Below the pieces are notes generated by a model that saw only the letters and a list, made by a program, of their open reading frames with translations, made no database searches and was not told where the DNA came from. Source: Vicinamibacteria bacterium (lineage in GTDB: Bacteria > Acidobacteriota > Vicinamibacteria > Fen-336). From it: 38,714 nucleotides of DNA. The position numbers and the translations under genes were made by a program. Location: positions 1-38,714 of the forward strand of contig DATMML010000071.1 of assembly GCA_035570235.1 (NCBI GenBank). The letters run 5' to 3'. How positions within the stretch are numbered: position 1 is the first letter of the stretch; every line of letters begins with the position of its first letter. Positions 1-7,275 of this stretch are shown piece by piece.

Positions 1-1
1 C

Positions 2-1191
2 TGGGGGATCTTCCTGGCCGAGCCCGTGGCCGACCGCCGGATCGGCTTCGGGGACGCGATGGGGCAGCCCTCTTGGTCGGTCGTCCCCGGCGAGCATCGC
101 AACGTGCTCCGGCGCCTGATCGTGACCCAGGGCGACACCGAACCCGCGAGCGTCGAGCAGCAGCGCATGCTGGGCCACACCGCCCCAGCCTCTACGACCT
201 TAGGAACCTCTTCCAGGTGAACGTGGAGGAAGGCCGGCACCTTTGGGCCATGGTCTACCTCCTCCACCGCCACTTCGGCCGCGACGGCCGCGAGGAGGCG
301 GAGGAGCTCCTGCAGAGGCGGAGCGGCAGCCCGGACAAGCCCCGCATCCTGGGCGCCTTCAACGCCCCCATCGAGAACTGGCTGGACTTCTTCATGTTCA
401 CCATGTTCACGGACCGGGACGGCAAGTATCAGCTCCTGGCCCTGGCGGAGAGCGGCTTCGACCCCCTCGCCCGGACGACCCGCTTCATGCTCACCGAAGA
501 GGCCCACCACATGTTCGTGGGGGAATCGGGGGTGGAGCGCATCGTGCAGCGCACGGCCGAGCTCATGAAGCAGGAGACCAATGGGGACGTGCGCGCCTTA
601 GGGGGCATCGACCTCCCCACGATCCAAAAGTACTTGAACCTGTGGTTCGCGCTCTCCCTGGACCTCTTCGGAGGGGAGATCTCGAGCAACGCCGCCTCAT
701 TCTTCGCCGCCGGCCTCAAGGGCCGCTACAAGGAAGAGAGCTATCCCGACCACCTCGCCCTCGACCAGTCTTACCGGATGAGCGTTCTCGAGGACGGCCG
801 GGTGACGGAGGTCGAGGTCCCCCTGCGAAACTCAATGAATGAGGTCTTGCGCGACGCCTACGTGGAGGACTGCCAGCGAGGGGTGGACCGCTGGAACAAG
901 CGCCTTCAGGAAGCGGGCCTTGAGGGGCGCCTGTCCCTGCCCAGCAAGCGCTTCTACCGTCACATCGGCCTCTACGCCGAACAGCCGTTCGATGTCGATG
1001 GGCGGCTCCTGGGCAAGCCGGAATGGGAGCGGCGCCGGGACGAGTGGCTCCCCACGGAGGCGGACCGAGCCTACATCGCCAGCCTCCAGAAGCCGGTCCG
1101 GGAGGCGGGAAAGATTGCGAATTGGATCGGAAAGCCGCCCCGGGGCATCAAGGGCCTGCCCTTCGAATACGAGTACGTCCGTCTGGACTAG
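2..1191 (+). CDS. boxB: Benzoyl-CoA 2,3-epoxidase subunit BoxB, 5' partial and frameshifted
   Basis: BoxB is the di-iron oxygenase component that epoxidises benzoyl-CoA in the aerobic box pathway for benzoate breakdown, working in the cytoplasm with reductase BoxA. The reading frame enters from the left edge, so the N-terminus is missing. Family landmarks are visible: GDTEPASVEQQ, NVEEGRHLW (an ExxH iron-ligand pair), FTDRDGKYQ and LTEEAHHMFVGES (the second ExxH pair), then a typical C-terminus. The frame breaks near 183-186. Residues up to GHTAP lie in the frame beginning at base 2, and SLYDLRNLFQ onward lies in the frame beginning at base 1. Adding one C to the four-C run at 183-186 restores a continuous family-like protein, so this is either a sequencing or assembly error or a very recent mutation. 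The long intact C-terminal frame argues against an old pseudogene. Family assignment is very secure; whether the gene is functional is open. Confidence 0.9.
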   Translation, partial: GDLPGRARGRPPDRLRGRDGAALLVGRPRRASQRAPAPDRDPGRHRTRERRAAAHAGPHRPSLYDLRNLFQVNVEEGRHLWAMVYLLHRHFGRDGREEAEELLQRRSGSPDKPRILGAFNAPIENWLDFFMFTMFTDRDGKYQLLALAESGFDPLARTTRFMLTEEAHHMFVGESGVERIVQRTAELMKQETNGDVRALGGIDLPTIQKYLNLWFALSLDLFGGEISSNAASFFAAGLKGRYKEESYPDHLALDQSYRMSVLEDGRVTEVEVPLRNSMNEVLRDAYVEDCQRGVDRWNKRLQEAGLEGRLSLPSKRFYRHIGLYAEQPFDVDGRLLGKPEWERRRDEWLPTEADRAYIASLQKPVREAGKIANWIGKPPRGIKGLPFEYEYVRLD

Positions 1192-1224
1192 CGAGCCGCG
1201 CTCACGCCCCCGCGCAGAGCTCCC

Positions 1225-1902
1225 TCAGGCGGAAGCGGCCCGTCTTGGCTCGGGGGTGAGGGCCCGGCGCCCGGCGTTGGCCGCCCGCTGCAGGCGGGCC
1301 ACGTCCTCGGGGAGGAAGACCGGAATGTCGAGGCCTCCCGTCACGTCCTGGGCCTGCTTGGCCAGGCGGTTGTAGTTCTCGACGTAGCCGAGGGCGCTGG
1401 CCGCGGAGGCGGGCGTGCCCTTCAGGCTAGCGTTGGCCATGCGGGCCGTGGCCCGGGCCATCCCCCGGAGCGAGACCTCGAGCACGCGGGCAATGCCCCG
1501 CCGGGCGTTGGCGATGAGGCCTCCCGTGACGCTCATGAGCCGTCCGTGGAGGTCGGCCTCGTGGCAGAGCAGCCGGGCCGCGCGCCGGCTGTAGCCGACG
1601 AGCTCCGCCTGGCGGCCTTCGGCCCTGAGGCTAGCCAGCTGCTGCTCGACCAGAGCGAGATCCTCCCGCACGGCGTCGAGGGCCGCCACCGCCTGGCGGT
1701 GGGCCTCCTCGAAGGCGGCCACCGCCTCCAGGGGCCGGCGGATCCAGCGCGGGAACAGGGTATCCACTCCGCGCGAGCGCATGTCGGCGATGTCGTGGGA
1801 CAGTCGGGATTCGACCTCGGTTCGGTCCAGGTCCGCGAAAGCGGCGAACTGATCCAGGGTCTCCCGAGCCGCGTCATATTGAGTCAGGAGTTCGGCGTTC
1901 AC
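1225..1902 (-). CDS. Uncharacterised alpha-helical protein, 225 aa
   Basis: I do not recognise this family. The GTG at 1902 is preferred as start because GGGAGG lies just upstream; the longer open frame to 2001 adds 33 low-complexity residues unlike a real N-terminus. The protein appears almost wholly helical. It has heptad-like stretches around residues 45-110 (rich in Ala, Glu, Leu and Arg) that could form a coiled coil, no Cys pairs, no signal peptide, and one mildly hydrophobic segment near residues 125-150. It converges on boxB with about 30 bases between the stop codons and diverges from the regulator at 2181, with a structured intergenic region in between. A role as a partner or target of that regulator is possible but is only inference from position. 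Confidence 0.7.
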   Translation of the reverse strand: MNAELLTQYDAARETLDQFAAFADLDRTEVESRLSHDIADMRSRGVDTLFPRWIRRPLEAVAAFEEAHRQAVAALDAVREDLALVEQQLASLRAEGRQAELVGYSRRAARLLCHEADLHGRLMSVTGGLIANARRGIARVLEVSLRGMARATARMANASLKGTPASAASALGYVENYNRLAKQAQDVTGGLDIPVFLPEDVARLQRAANAGRRALTPEPRRAASA

Positions 1903-2088
1903 GAGCACCTCCCGGGGAAGCACCGGACAGACCGGGCGCGCAGCAGTCTGATCGGCCCTAGCGGGGGGCGGGTGGTACCCCCGGCCGACCGAACCCGCCA
2001 TTCATGGCGGGTGTCTTCAGGCTCGCCGCGTTCGAGGGCCTCCTCCTCGATCCGAGGCGAGTCTAGTGTGCTCTGCATCACGACAGCT

Positions 2089-2151
2089 ACTGTACTCAGG
2101 TACGGTTTTCGTACAGTCATTAGCCTGGCCGAGTATATATATCGGCCAGGC
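2089..2151. promoter_or_regulatory. Nested inverted repeats in an AT-rich divergent intergenic region
   Basis: The interval 1903-2180 has no gene and is clearly more AT-rich than its surroundings. It holds ACTGTAC at 2089-2095 facing GTACAGT at 2111-2117 (a perfect 7-bp inverted repeat). Inside this lies GTACG at 2100-2104 facing CGTAC at 2110-2114. Further on, GCCTGGCCGA at 2123-2132 faces TCGGCCAGGC at 2142-2151 (a perfect 10-bp inverted repeat) around an alternating TA centre. Such symmetry between divergent genes, one of which encodes an HTH regulator, suggests operator sites. The 10-bp repeat could also fold in RNA, but no U tract follows, so a terminator is unlikely. Confidence 0.5.
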
Positions 2152-2180
2152 CTAGATGCAAGTCTCACCAGACTGCCCAT

Positions 2181-2975
2181 ATGGACCCCCAGGGTGTGTT
2201 GCCCGGTGATCTCCATGGTATTATGTATACGGGAACCGTGCCTACAGTGGACAGACCGCCGAGTCGGGCATATCTCCTTTCGCCTCACTCATTTGTGCTG
2301 GAGGAGCTAGGTCGTTGGCTCCTGCCTTCCGGGATCCCGTACGAGAGGATCCGTCTCGCCTACTCCCTGGCCCCCCGACCCGGTCCCCTCGTCATGAAGC
2401 GTGGCTCGGTTTGCGTCGTGGACGCCTGCTTCCCCCCGGCAGGAACGGAGTCCCTGGTCTCCACGGTCCTGTCCGGCTCCCCCGACGCCCGGATCCTGGT
2501 CGCGGCCGAGGAGCTCACGGAAGCCTTCGCCTTCCCTCTGCTGCGCCTGGGAGTGAAGGGGCTCATGACCTATGCCCACACCCGGCGGGAGCTCCTCCCC
2601 GCCCTGGCCGCGGTCGCCAAGGGCGGTTACTGGGTTCCCCGCGGCTTGCTCTCACGCTTCCTGGACGTGCTTCTGGCCAAGGTGCCGGCGCCGCCCGTGC
2701 CCCACACCATCCTCAGCCGGCGCGAGCAGGACGTGCTGGAGCTCCTCCTTCAGAACCTGGCCAACAAGGAGATCGCGGGGAGACTGAACATCTCGGAGCG
2801 CACGGTGAAGTTTCACGTCTCGAACCTGCTCGCCAAGTTCTCGGTCCAACGGCGCGCCGACCTGATCCTCCACTCCTTCCAGTCCCATTCGATTCCCCCT
2901 CAACCGGGGCGTGCAAGTCTGGAGGACACGGCCCCCCACGTCCCGCGATTCACGCCGCCCCGCGTGGCCGGCTGA
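2181..2975 (+). CDS. LuxR/NarL-type transcriptional regulator with degenerate receiver-like domain
   Basis: A DNA-binding response-regulator-like protein. Residues about 25-150 look like a receiver fold: VCVVDACFP holds an Asp where the phosphoacceptor would sit, and GVKGLMTYAHTRRELLPALAAVAKGG matches the last receiver segment in two short blocks. However, the usual lysine (as in LLK) is replaced in GLMTY, and the paired acidic residues are not evident, so phosphorylation is doubtful. Residues about 175-235 form a clear LuxR-type HTH, with LSRREQDVLELL, NKEIAGRLNISERTVKFHVS and LLAKFSVQRRADLI. The start is uncertain: ATG 2181, ATG 2223 and GTG 2238 are all in frame and none has a strong ribosome site. 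No sensor kinase is adjacent, which suggests an orphan or atypical regulator. The inverted repeats just upstream are candidate binding sites. Confidence 0.85.
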   Translation: MDPQGVLPGDLHGIMYTGTVPTVDRPPSRAYLLSPHSFVLEELGRWLLPSGIPYERIRLAYSLAPRPGPLVMKRGSVCVVDACFPPAGTESLVSTVLSGSPDARILVAAEELTEAFAFPLLRLGVKGLMTYAHTRRELLPALAAVAKGGYWVPRGLLSRFLDVLLAKVPAPPVPHTILSRREQDVLELLLQNLANKEIAGRLNISERTVKFHVSNLLAKFSVQRRADLILHSFQSHSIPPQPGRASLEDTAPHVPRFTPPRVAG

Positions 2976-3005
2976 GGCCGGGGTCGTTCATGCTAGATTT
3001 TGCTC

Positions 3006-3668
3006 GTGGACGCCACGAGCCAGCCCCGGGTGAAGATCTGCTGCATACGCAGCGTGACCGAGGCTTGGATGGCCATCCGCCACGGCGCCTCCGCCCTGGG
3101 CCTGGTCTCCGAGATGCCGAGCGGGCCGGGCGTGATCGCGGAGGAGACGATTGCTGAGATCGCGCGCACCGTCCCGCCTGGGGTGGGGTCCTTCCTGCTC
3201 ACCAGCCGACAGGATGCAGCGTCCATCATCGAGCAACAGCGAAGGCTGCGCGTCAGCACCCTGCAGATCTGCGATCGTCTGACATCGGGCCGCCACCGCG
3301 ACCTGCGCGCGGCCTTGCCAGGCATCGGGATCGTGCAGGTGGTCCATGTCGTCGGCCCGGAATCGGTTGCGGAGGCGGTCGGGGTGGCTCCTGAAGTGGA
3401 CGCGATTCTTCTCGACTCCGGAAACCCGGGCCGAGCCGTGAAGGAGCTGGGGGGTACCGGACGCCGGCACGACTGGCGGCTCAGCCGGCGCATCCGGGAG
3501 GCGGTCGCGGTCCCCATCTTCCTTGCCGGAGGTCTCGACCCCGACAACGTGGCCGAGGCCGTGGCTGAGGTCGGGCCCTTCGCGCTGGACGTCTGCTCCG
3601 GGCTGCGCACGGGCGGAGAGCTGGACGAGAACAAAGTATCTCGATTTTTCGCGGCCATCGCGTCCTGA
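3006..3668 (+). CDS. Phosphoribosylanthranilate isomerase-like protein (TrpF family)
   Basis: A TIM-barrel protein of the TrpF family, which in tryptophan synthesis converts N-(5-phosphoribosyl)anthranilate to CdRP. Supporting motifs are VKICCI at the N-terminus (classical proteins have KICG, with Cys the catalytic base), ILLDSGNPG in the middle (the Asp fits the catalytic acid), GGTGRRHDW, and the C-terminal phosphate-binding strands IFLAGGLDPDNV and DVCSGLRTGGELD. Length (about 220 aa) is normal. The Gly after the catalytic Cys is replaced by Cys, and the gene stands alone with no other trp gene nearby, so it may be a divergent paralogue. A TTG at 3000 is an alternative in-frame start to the GTG used here. 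No clear ribosome site is visible. It lies 30 bases after the regulator on the same strand and may be cotranscribed. Confidence 0.82.
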   Translation: MDATSQPRVKICCIRSVTEAWMAIRHGASALGLVSEMPSGPGVIAEETIAEIARTVPPGVGSFLLTSRQDAASIIEQQRRLRVSTLQICDRLTSGRHRDLRAALPGIGIVQVVHVVGPESVAEAVGVAPEVDAILLDSGNPGRAVKELGGTGRRHDWRLSRRIREAVAVPIFLAGGLDPDNVAEAVAEVGPFALDVCSGLRTGGELDENKVSRFFAAIAS

Positions 3669-3734
3669 GGCACCCCAAGAGGCCTGGTGATGAGCGCCTC
3701 CATCTTTACGTCTCATGGATTGTGATTGTGTGGG

Positions 3735-4283
3735 ATGGAGAATTCGGGTGGTTACAACATGACTGGAACCCACGGAAGAGGGCCGATCGGAACAGGAGTG
3801 TTCTTGCTGGGAGCGAATGCTCGCACACCGGAAGTCCAAGAGGCTGAGCTTTGGCTATCACTCCTTTTCGTCCCCGTGGCTCCGCTCGCGAGGTGGCGTC
3901 TGAAGATCGTGGTCAGAGACGGCCAGGAAGGAGCTTCTGAGAGCCTTGAGATTCAGGCTCTGGAGAAGCTGCGTCTGCAACCCCTGGCCGCAATCCGCCG
4001 TTTTTGTGTCGGCATTGCCCTGGCCGGGCTGACTTGCCTACCCTTGGCAATTGCCTTGTCCAAGGTCGGAACCCCCTGGGCGGCCGCCCTCCTATCCCCT
4101 CTTCTGGGCGCGCTCCTGCCGCCGTCTCTGCTGGATAAGACAGCAATAGCAGCAGAGGCCGGTCTGCTTGTGGCCGGTGCGCTCATGCCGACTCTCTTGG
4201 TGAGCGAGCTGGACGCCCGCGCCATCCGCGTTCCCTTTGCCGCGCTGCGTAGGGGCGCGGTCTTCCCCCCTCAGGAGGGATGA
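3735..4283 (+). CDS. Small predicted membrane protein of unknown function
   Basis: I do not recognise the family. The product is about 182 aa, with a cytoplasmic-looking N-terminal part (GRGPIGTGVFLLGANARTP and a weakly hydrophobic ELWLSLLFVPVAPLA stretch). Two or three hydrophobic segments follow in roughly residues 85-160 and are likely membrane spans, and the tail is short and basic. In-frame starts at TTG 3726, ATG 3735 and ATG 3759 are possible and none has a convincing ribosome site. GC content at the 5' end (about 50% over the first 60 bases) is well below that of the neighbours, hinting at relaxed composition or later acquisition. It precedes the lipase-maturation-factor gene by about 50 bases on the same strand, so cotranscription is plausible. 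Confidence 0.65.
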   Translation: MENSGGYNMTGTHGRGPIGTGVFLLGANARTPEVQEAELWLSLLFVPVAPLARWRLKIVVRDGQEGASESLEIQALEKLRLQPLAAIRRFCVGIALAGLTCLPLAIALSKVGTPWAAALLSPLLGALLPPSLLDKTAIAAEAGLLVAGALMPTLLVSELDARAIRVPFAALRRGAVFPPQEG

Positions 4284-4334
4284 GCCCTCGAACCGTCTCA
4301 CGGCCGGCGCTGACGACCGTGCTATCGTTTCGCG

Positions 4335-5798
4335 GTGGGCTCGACGAGGACGGCCGTGGGCGGCACGGCCTGGCTGTTCCTGCGTCTCCTCGGCCTGACC
4401 TACCTCGTCGCCTTTCTCTCCCTTGCCGGGCAGGTGCAGGGTCTCATCGGTCCCCAGGGCCTGCTCCCGGCGGCGGGCTTGCTCGACTCCCTCTCCGCTC
4501 GCCTCGGGCCTGAACGTTTTTGGCTCTTGCCCACCGTGTTCTGGCTCGGGGCGGGGGAGGCCGCCTTGCGGGCCGGCGCCCTCGCGGGCATCCTTCTTTC
4601 CCTGCTGCTGGTGGTGGGCGTCCTGCCCCTGCCGACCCTGGGCTTGCTCTGGGCCCTTTATCTGTCGTTCACGAACGTGGGCCAGGTCTTCCTGGGATAT
4701 CAGTGGGACAGCCTGCTCCTCGAAGCAGGCTTCCTGGCCCTGTTCCTAGCGCCCCCCCGCCTGTATCCGCGGCCGGGGCGGGAGTCCGAGCCGTCGCTGC
4801 TCGCCCTCTGGCTGCTTCGCTTTCTGCTCTTCCGGTTGATGCTGAGCTCGGGTCTGGTGAAGCTCGAGAGCGGCGATCCGTCGTGGTGGGGGCTCACCGC
4901 CCTTCGCGTCCACTACGAGACGCAGCCCTTGCCCACCTGGGTCGCGTGGTGGGCGCACCAGCTCCCCCCGTGGTTCCACACCCTCTCGGGCGTGCTCATG
5001 TTCGTGGCGGAGCTGGGAGTGCCGTTCCTCCTTTTCGCGCCGCGGCGGCTGCGAATCGCGGGGGCGGCGGCTCTGGCCGGCTTCCAGCTCCTGATCGCGG
5101 CCACCGGCAACTACGGCTTCTTCAACCTCCTGACCATCGTCCTCTGTGTGCTGGCCCTCGACGACCTTGCCCTGCCCTCTCGCCTGCGTGCGCGGCTCTC
5201 CGCCCCCGGAGCGCGCCCACCCCGACCCTGGCCGGTCTGGCTCCTCGCGCCGGTGGCCGCGCTCGTCGTGTTCGTATCCCTGGCCCAGATGGCGGGACGC
5301 GCCGGCCGCGACCTCCCCTGGCCCTCCGCGGCCCTCGCCCTCTTCCGCACGGTGGCACCGTTCCGCACCATCAACCCCTACGGCCTTTTTGCCGTCATGA
5401 CGACCTCGCGCCCGGAGATCGTGGTGGAGGGGAGCTCGGACGGGGAGACCTGGAGGGCCTACGAGTTCAGGTGGAAAGCGGGCGACGTCACGCGCGCCCC
5501 GGCCTTCGTCGCCCCCCACCAGCCGCGGCTGGACTGGCAGATGTGGTTCGCCGCCCTCGAGTCCTGCGAGGACAACCCCTGGTTCGTGCGCTTCTTAGTG
5601 AAACTGCTCGAAGGCTCGCCGCCGGTCCTGGGCCTGCTCGGCACGAACCCCTTTCCGGACCGCCCCCCGCGCTTCGTGCGCGCGGTGCTCTACGACTACC
5701 GCTTCACCCGCCCGGCCCGGCCTTGGAGCGAGCGCGCCTGGTGGACCCGCGAGCGGACGGGTCTCTACTGCCCGGTGCTGTCGCGTGAAGGCGAGTGA
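4335..5798 (+). CDS. Lipase maturation factor family membrane protein
   Basis: A multi-pass membrane protein similar to the lipase maturation factor (LMF1) family; in vertebrates LMF1 helps lipases fold in the ER, while bacterial members have no settled role. It has about 487 residues, with several hydrophobic spans over roughly residues 10-290. It carries the family-typical segments LTYLVAFLSLAGQVQGLIG, GQVFLGYQWDSLLLEAGFL, LRFLLFRLMLSSGLVKLESGD and W-WGLTAL-HYETQPLPTW. The C-terminal half (about 340-487) is soluble, with PFRTINPYGLFAVMTTSRPEI and RWKAGD. The start is GTG 4335, which gives a sensible N-terminus ahead of the first span. Its 3' end overlaps the convergent HIT gene by 34 bases. 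Family assignment is firm; the substrate is unknown. Confidence 0.85.
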   Translation: MGSTRTAVGGTAWLFLRLLGLTYLVAFLSLAGQVQGLIGPQGLLPAAGLLDSLSARLGPERFWLLPTVFWLGAGEAALRAGALAGILLSLLLVVGVLPLPTLGLLWALYLSFTNVGQVFLGYQWDSLLLEAGFLALFLAPPRLYPRPGRESEPSLLALWLLRFLLFRLMLSSGLVKLESGDPSWWGLTALRVHYETQPLPTWVAWWAHQLPPWFHTLSGVLMFVAELGVPFLLFAPRRLRIAGAAALAGFQLLIAATGNYGFFNLLTIVLCVLALDDLALPSRLRARLSAPGARPPRPWPVWLLAPVAALVVFVSLAQMAGRAGRDLPWPSAALALFRTVAPFRTINPYGLFAVMTTSRPEIVVEGSSDGETWRAYEFRWKAGDVTRAPAFVAPHQPRLDWQMWFAALESCEDNPWFVRFLVKLLEGSPPVLGLLGTNPFPDRPPRFVRAVLYDYRFTRPARPWSERAWWTRERTGLYCPVLSREGE

Positions 5799-6241
5799 GC
5801 GCCGGAGAGGAGGGCCCGCACTGACCCCGCGACCGCGGTCTGGGTGAGGCGCATGGCTTCCGCGCTCTCGTACTTTTGACGGGGCCAGAAGAACCCCCGC
5901 AGGCCGTCCTTGAAGCGGCGCGGCACGACGTGGACGTGGAGATGGGGGACGCTTTGGCTCACCCGGTTGTTGAGGGCCACGAAGGTCCCCTCCGCGGACA
6001 TCGCCTCCTGGACGGCCCGGGCGAGGAGGCGCGCGGCCAGAAAGAGCGGGGCCACGAGGCCCGGGGGCAGGTCGAGCAGGGTCTCATGGTGGGCCCGGGG
6101 CACGAGCAGGCAATGGCCGGGAAAGAGCGGACGGTGATCCAGAAAGGCCACCGCGGTCTCGTCTTCCAGGACGAAAAGGGCCTCCGACCGGCCGTCCACG
6201 ATCGCGCAGAACGCGCAGCCGGCGCGGGTGGGGGTCGCCAC
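5765..6241 (-). CDS. HIT-family nucleotide hydrolase or transferase
   Basis: A histidine-triad protein that would hydrolyse or transfer nucleotidyl groups on substrates such as dinucleoside polyphosphates or AMP-lysine adducts. The triad VPHLHVHVVPR is clear, with His at about residues 100, 102 and 104. The upstream part has the expected FPGHCLLVPRAHHE segment and an N-terminal Cys pair (GCAFCAI, residues 9 and 12) that in many HIT proteins binds zinc. I chose GTG 6241 because GGAGAGGAG lies five bases upstream. The frame stays open to 6364, but the extra 41 residues are not family-like. The gene reads towards the LMF gene and overlaps its 3' end. It lies 52 bases downstream of the DUF547 gene on the same strand, so they may share a transcript. 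Confidence 0.88.
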   Translation of the reverse strand: MATPTRAGCAFCAIVDGRSEALFVLEDETAVAFLDHRPLFPGHCLLVPRAHHETLLDLPPGLVAPLFLAARLLARAVQEAMSAEGTFVALNNRVSQSVPHLHVHVVPRRFKDGLRGFFWPRQKYESAEAMRLTQTAVAGSVRALLSGAHSPSRDSTGQ

Positions 6242-6293
6242 CGCTACTCCTCTCCAAGCCCCGACGGGCGGGACCGCTGCCGAAGCCCCGGTG

Positions 6294-7088
6294 TCATTTC
6301 CGTCGGCCCTTTTCCCGGCTATTGAGCGTCCAGTCGTAGTCCGTTGCCTCGAGCTTGAAGGCACCGCCGAGGAGCAGGGACTTCTCGGGACCCTCGGGAT
6401 AGAACCCGGCCAGGTACTTGCCGATCGCCTCCGGGGTGCCCCCGAAGTCTTCGCGGTACCACTCGACCAGGATCGGGCTCGCGTAGACGACGCCTTCGGC
6501 GACCGCCACGCGGTTCTTGGCCGGGCTCTCCCGGAGGAAGATCCGCGCCTGATCGGCGAGCTGGTCTTCCAGGCGCGCCCCCGTGTAGGCCTCGCTCCGG
6601 AGGGGAGGGCAACCCAAAGCCGCGCAGACGAGGGCGAAGTGGATGCGCGGCTCCGCGAACTGCTTGCGGATGATGTCGTGCTCCACGTTGTCCAGGTGGT
6701 AGACCTGCCCGCCCGCCCTCACCAGCTTTTCCCGCCACGGCCCCCCGCCGCCGCCGACGGCGAACCCCGACTCGCTAATGTTGCGGATGGACTCCCGCTC
6801 CCCGTGGAGGAGGATGGCCTCAATCGTGTAGGCGTTGTAGGTGTTGATCCAGTAGGCCAGCCGCTCGGGGGGGGAGAGCCGCGCGGGGTCGGCTCCGGCC
6901 AGGCCCTCCAGGTAGGCGGGGAACTCTCGCGCCTTCTTGAAGCCGTTGTAGTCCACGAGGCCCCCCGCCACGTGCTTCCGGAGCAGGGTGTCGAAGAGGG
7001 AGTGGTCGAAGCTCGTCGACTGGGCGGGGGAGGATCGCGCGCAAAGGGCCGCGGCGAGGGCGAGGGCCAGGGTCCGGGAAGAGGTCAT
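6294..7088 (-). CDS. DUF547 domain exported protein
   Basis: A DUF547-family protein with no known biochemical role, although plant members form part of larger scaffold-like proteins. The N-terminus (TSSRTLALALAAALCARSSP) is a signal peptide with a likely cleavage site shortly after, so the mature protein should be periplasmic or secreted. DUF547 landmarks follow: LVDYNGFKK, LAYWINTYNAYTIEAI, HLDNVEHDIIRKQF, HFALVCAALGCPPLRSEAY (the family signature) and YREDFGG. The length of 264 aa is typical. ATG 7088 is preferred over in-frame ATG 7100 because AAGGA sits just before it and nothing precedes 7100. The start region is AT-rich and is shared back-to-back with the thrC leader promoter. Confidence 0.88.
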   Translation of the reverse strand: MTSSRTLALALAAALCARSSPAQSTSFDHSLFDTLLRKHVAGGLVDYNGFKKAREFPAYLEGLAGADPARLSPPERLAYWINTYNAYTIEAILLHGERESIRNISESGFAVGGGGGPWREKLVRAGGQVYHLDNVEHDIIRKQFAEPRIHFALVCAALGCPPLRSEAYTGARLEDQLADQARIFLRESPAKNRVAVAEGVVYASPILVEWYREDFGGTPEAIGKYLAGFYPEGPEKSLLLGGAFKLEATDYDWTLNSREKGRRK

Positions 7089-7125
7089 GGGATCCTTCAT
7101 TATTTATGATTATGGTATTTGGCGG

Positions 7126-7154
7126 TTGACGAGGGGTCCGGCCTCCCCTATACT
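7126..7154 (+). promoter_or_regulatory. Sigma70-type promoter of the thrC leader
   Basis: TTGACG (7126-7131) and TATACT (7149-7154) are separated by exactly 17 bases, five of six matches to consensus in each box. The predicted transcription start falls at about 7160-7162, where an ATG sits at 7162. The surrounding bases are AT-rich on the upstream side, as expected for a promoter in a GC-rich genome. Confidence 0.75.
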
Positions 7155-7161
7155 CTCGTCC

Positions 7162-7275
7162 ATGAAACGGGCGTCCCTTCTCGCGGCGGTCCGGGTGAGA
7201 GGGCAGCGTCCGTCCGTGGGCCCCATGGCGATGCGCATTATCGTCCGCCGGGGCCCCGCGCGCCCGCTCGGCTAG
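7162..7275 (+). CDS. Candidate thrC leader peptide, 37 aa, probably leaderless
   Basis: This short frame starts at ATG 7162, about seven bases after the -10 box, so the transcript would carry almost no untranslated leader. It ends at TAG 7273-7275, 26 bases before an intrinsic terminator hairpin that precedes thrC. The peptide begins MKRASLLAAV and contains M-A-M-R-I-I-V-R-R at residues 22-30, with ATT ATC GTC as consecutive codons (7237-7245). There are no Thr codons. An Ile-Ile-Val run before alternative hairpins suggests sensing of charged isoleucyl- or valyl-tRNA, which makes sense because threonine is the precursor of isoleucine. The role is inferred from layout; no homologue is known to me. 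Confidence 0.5.
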   Translation: MKRASLLAAVRVRGQRPSVGPMAMRIIVRRGPARPLG

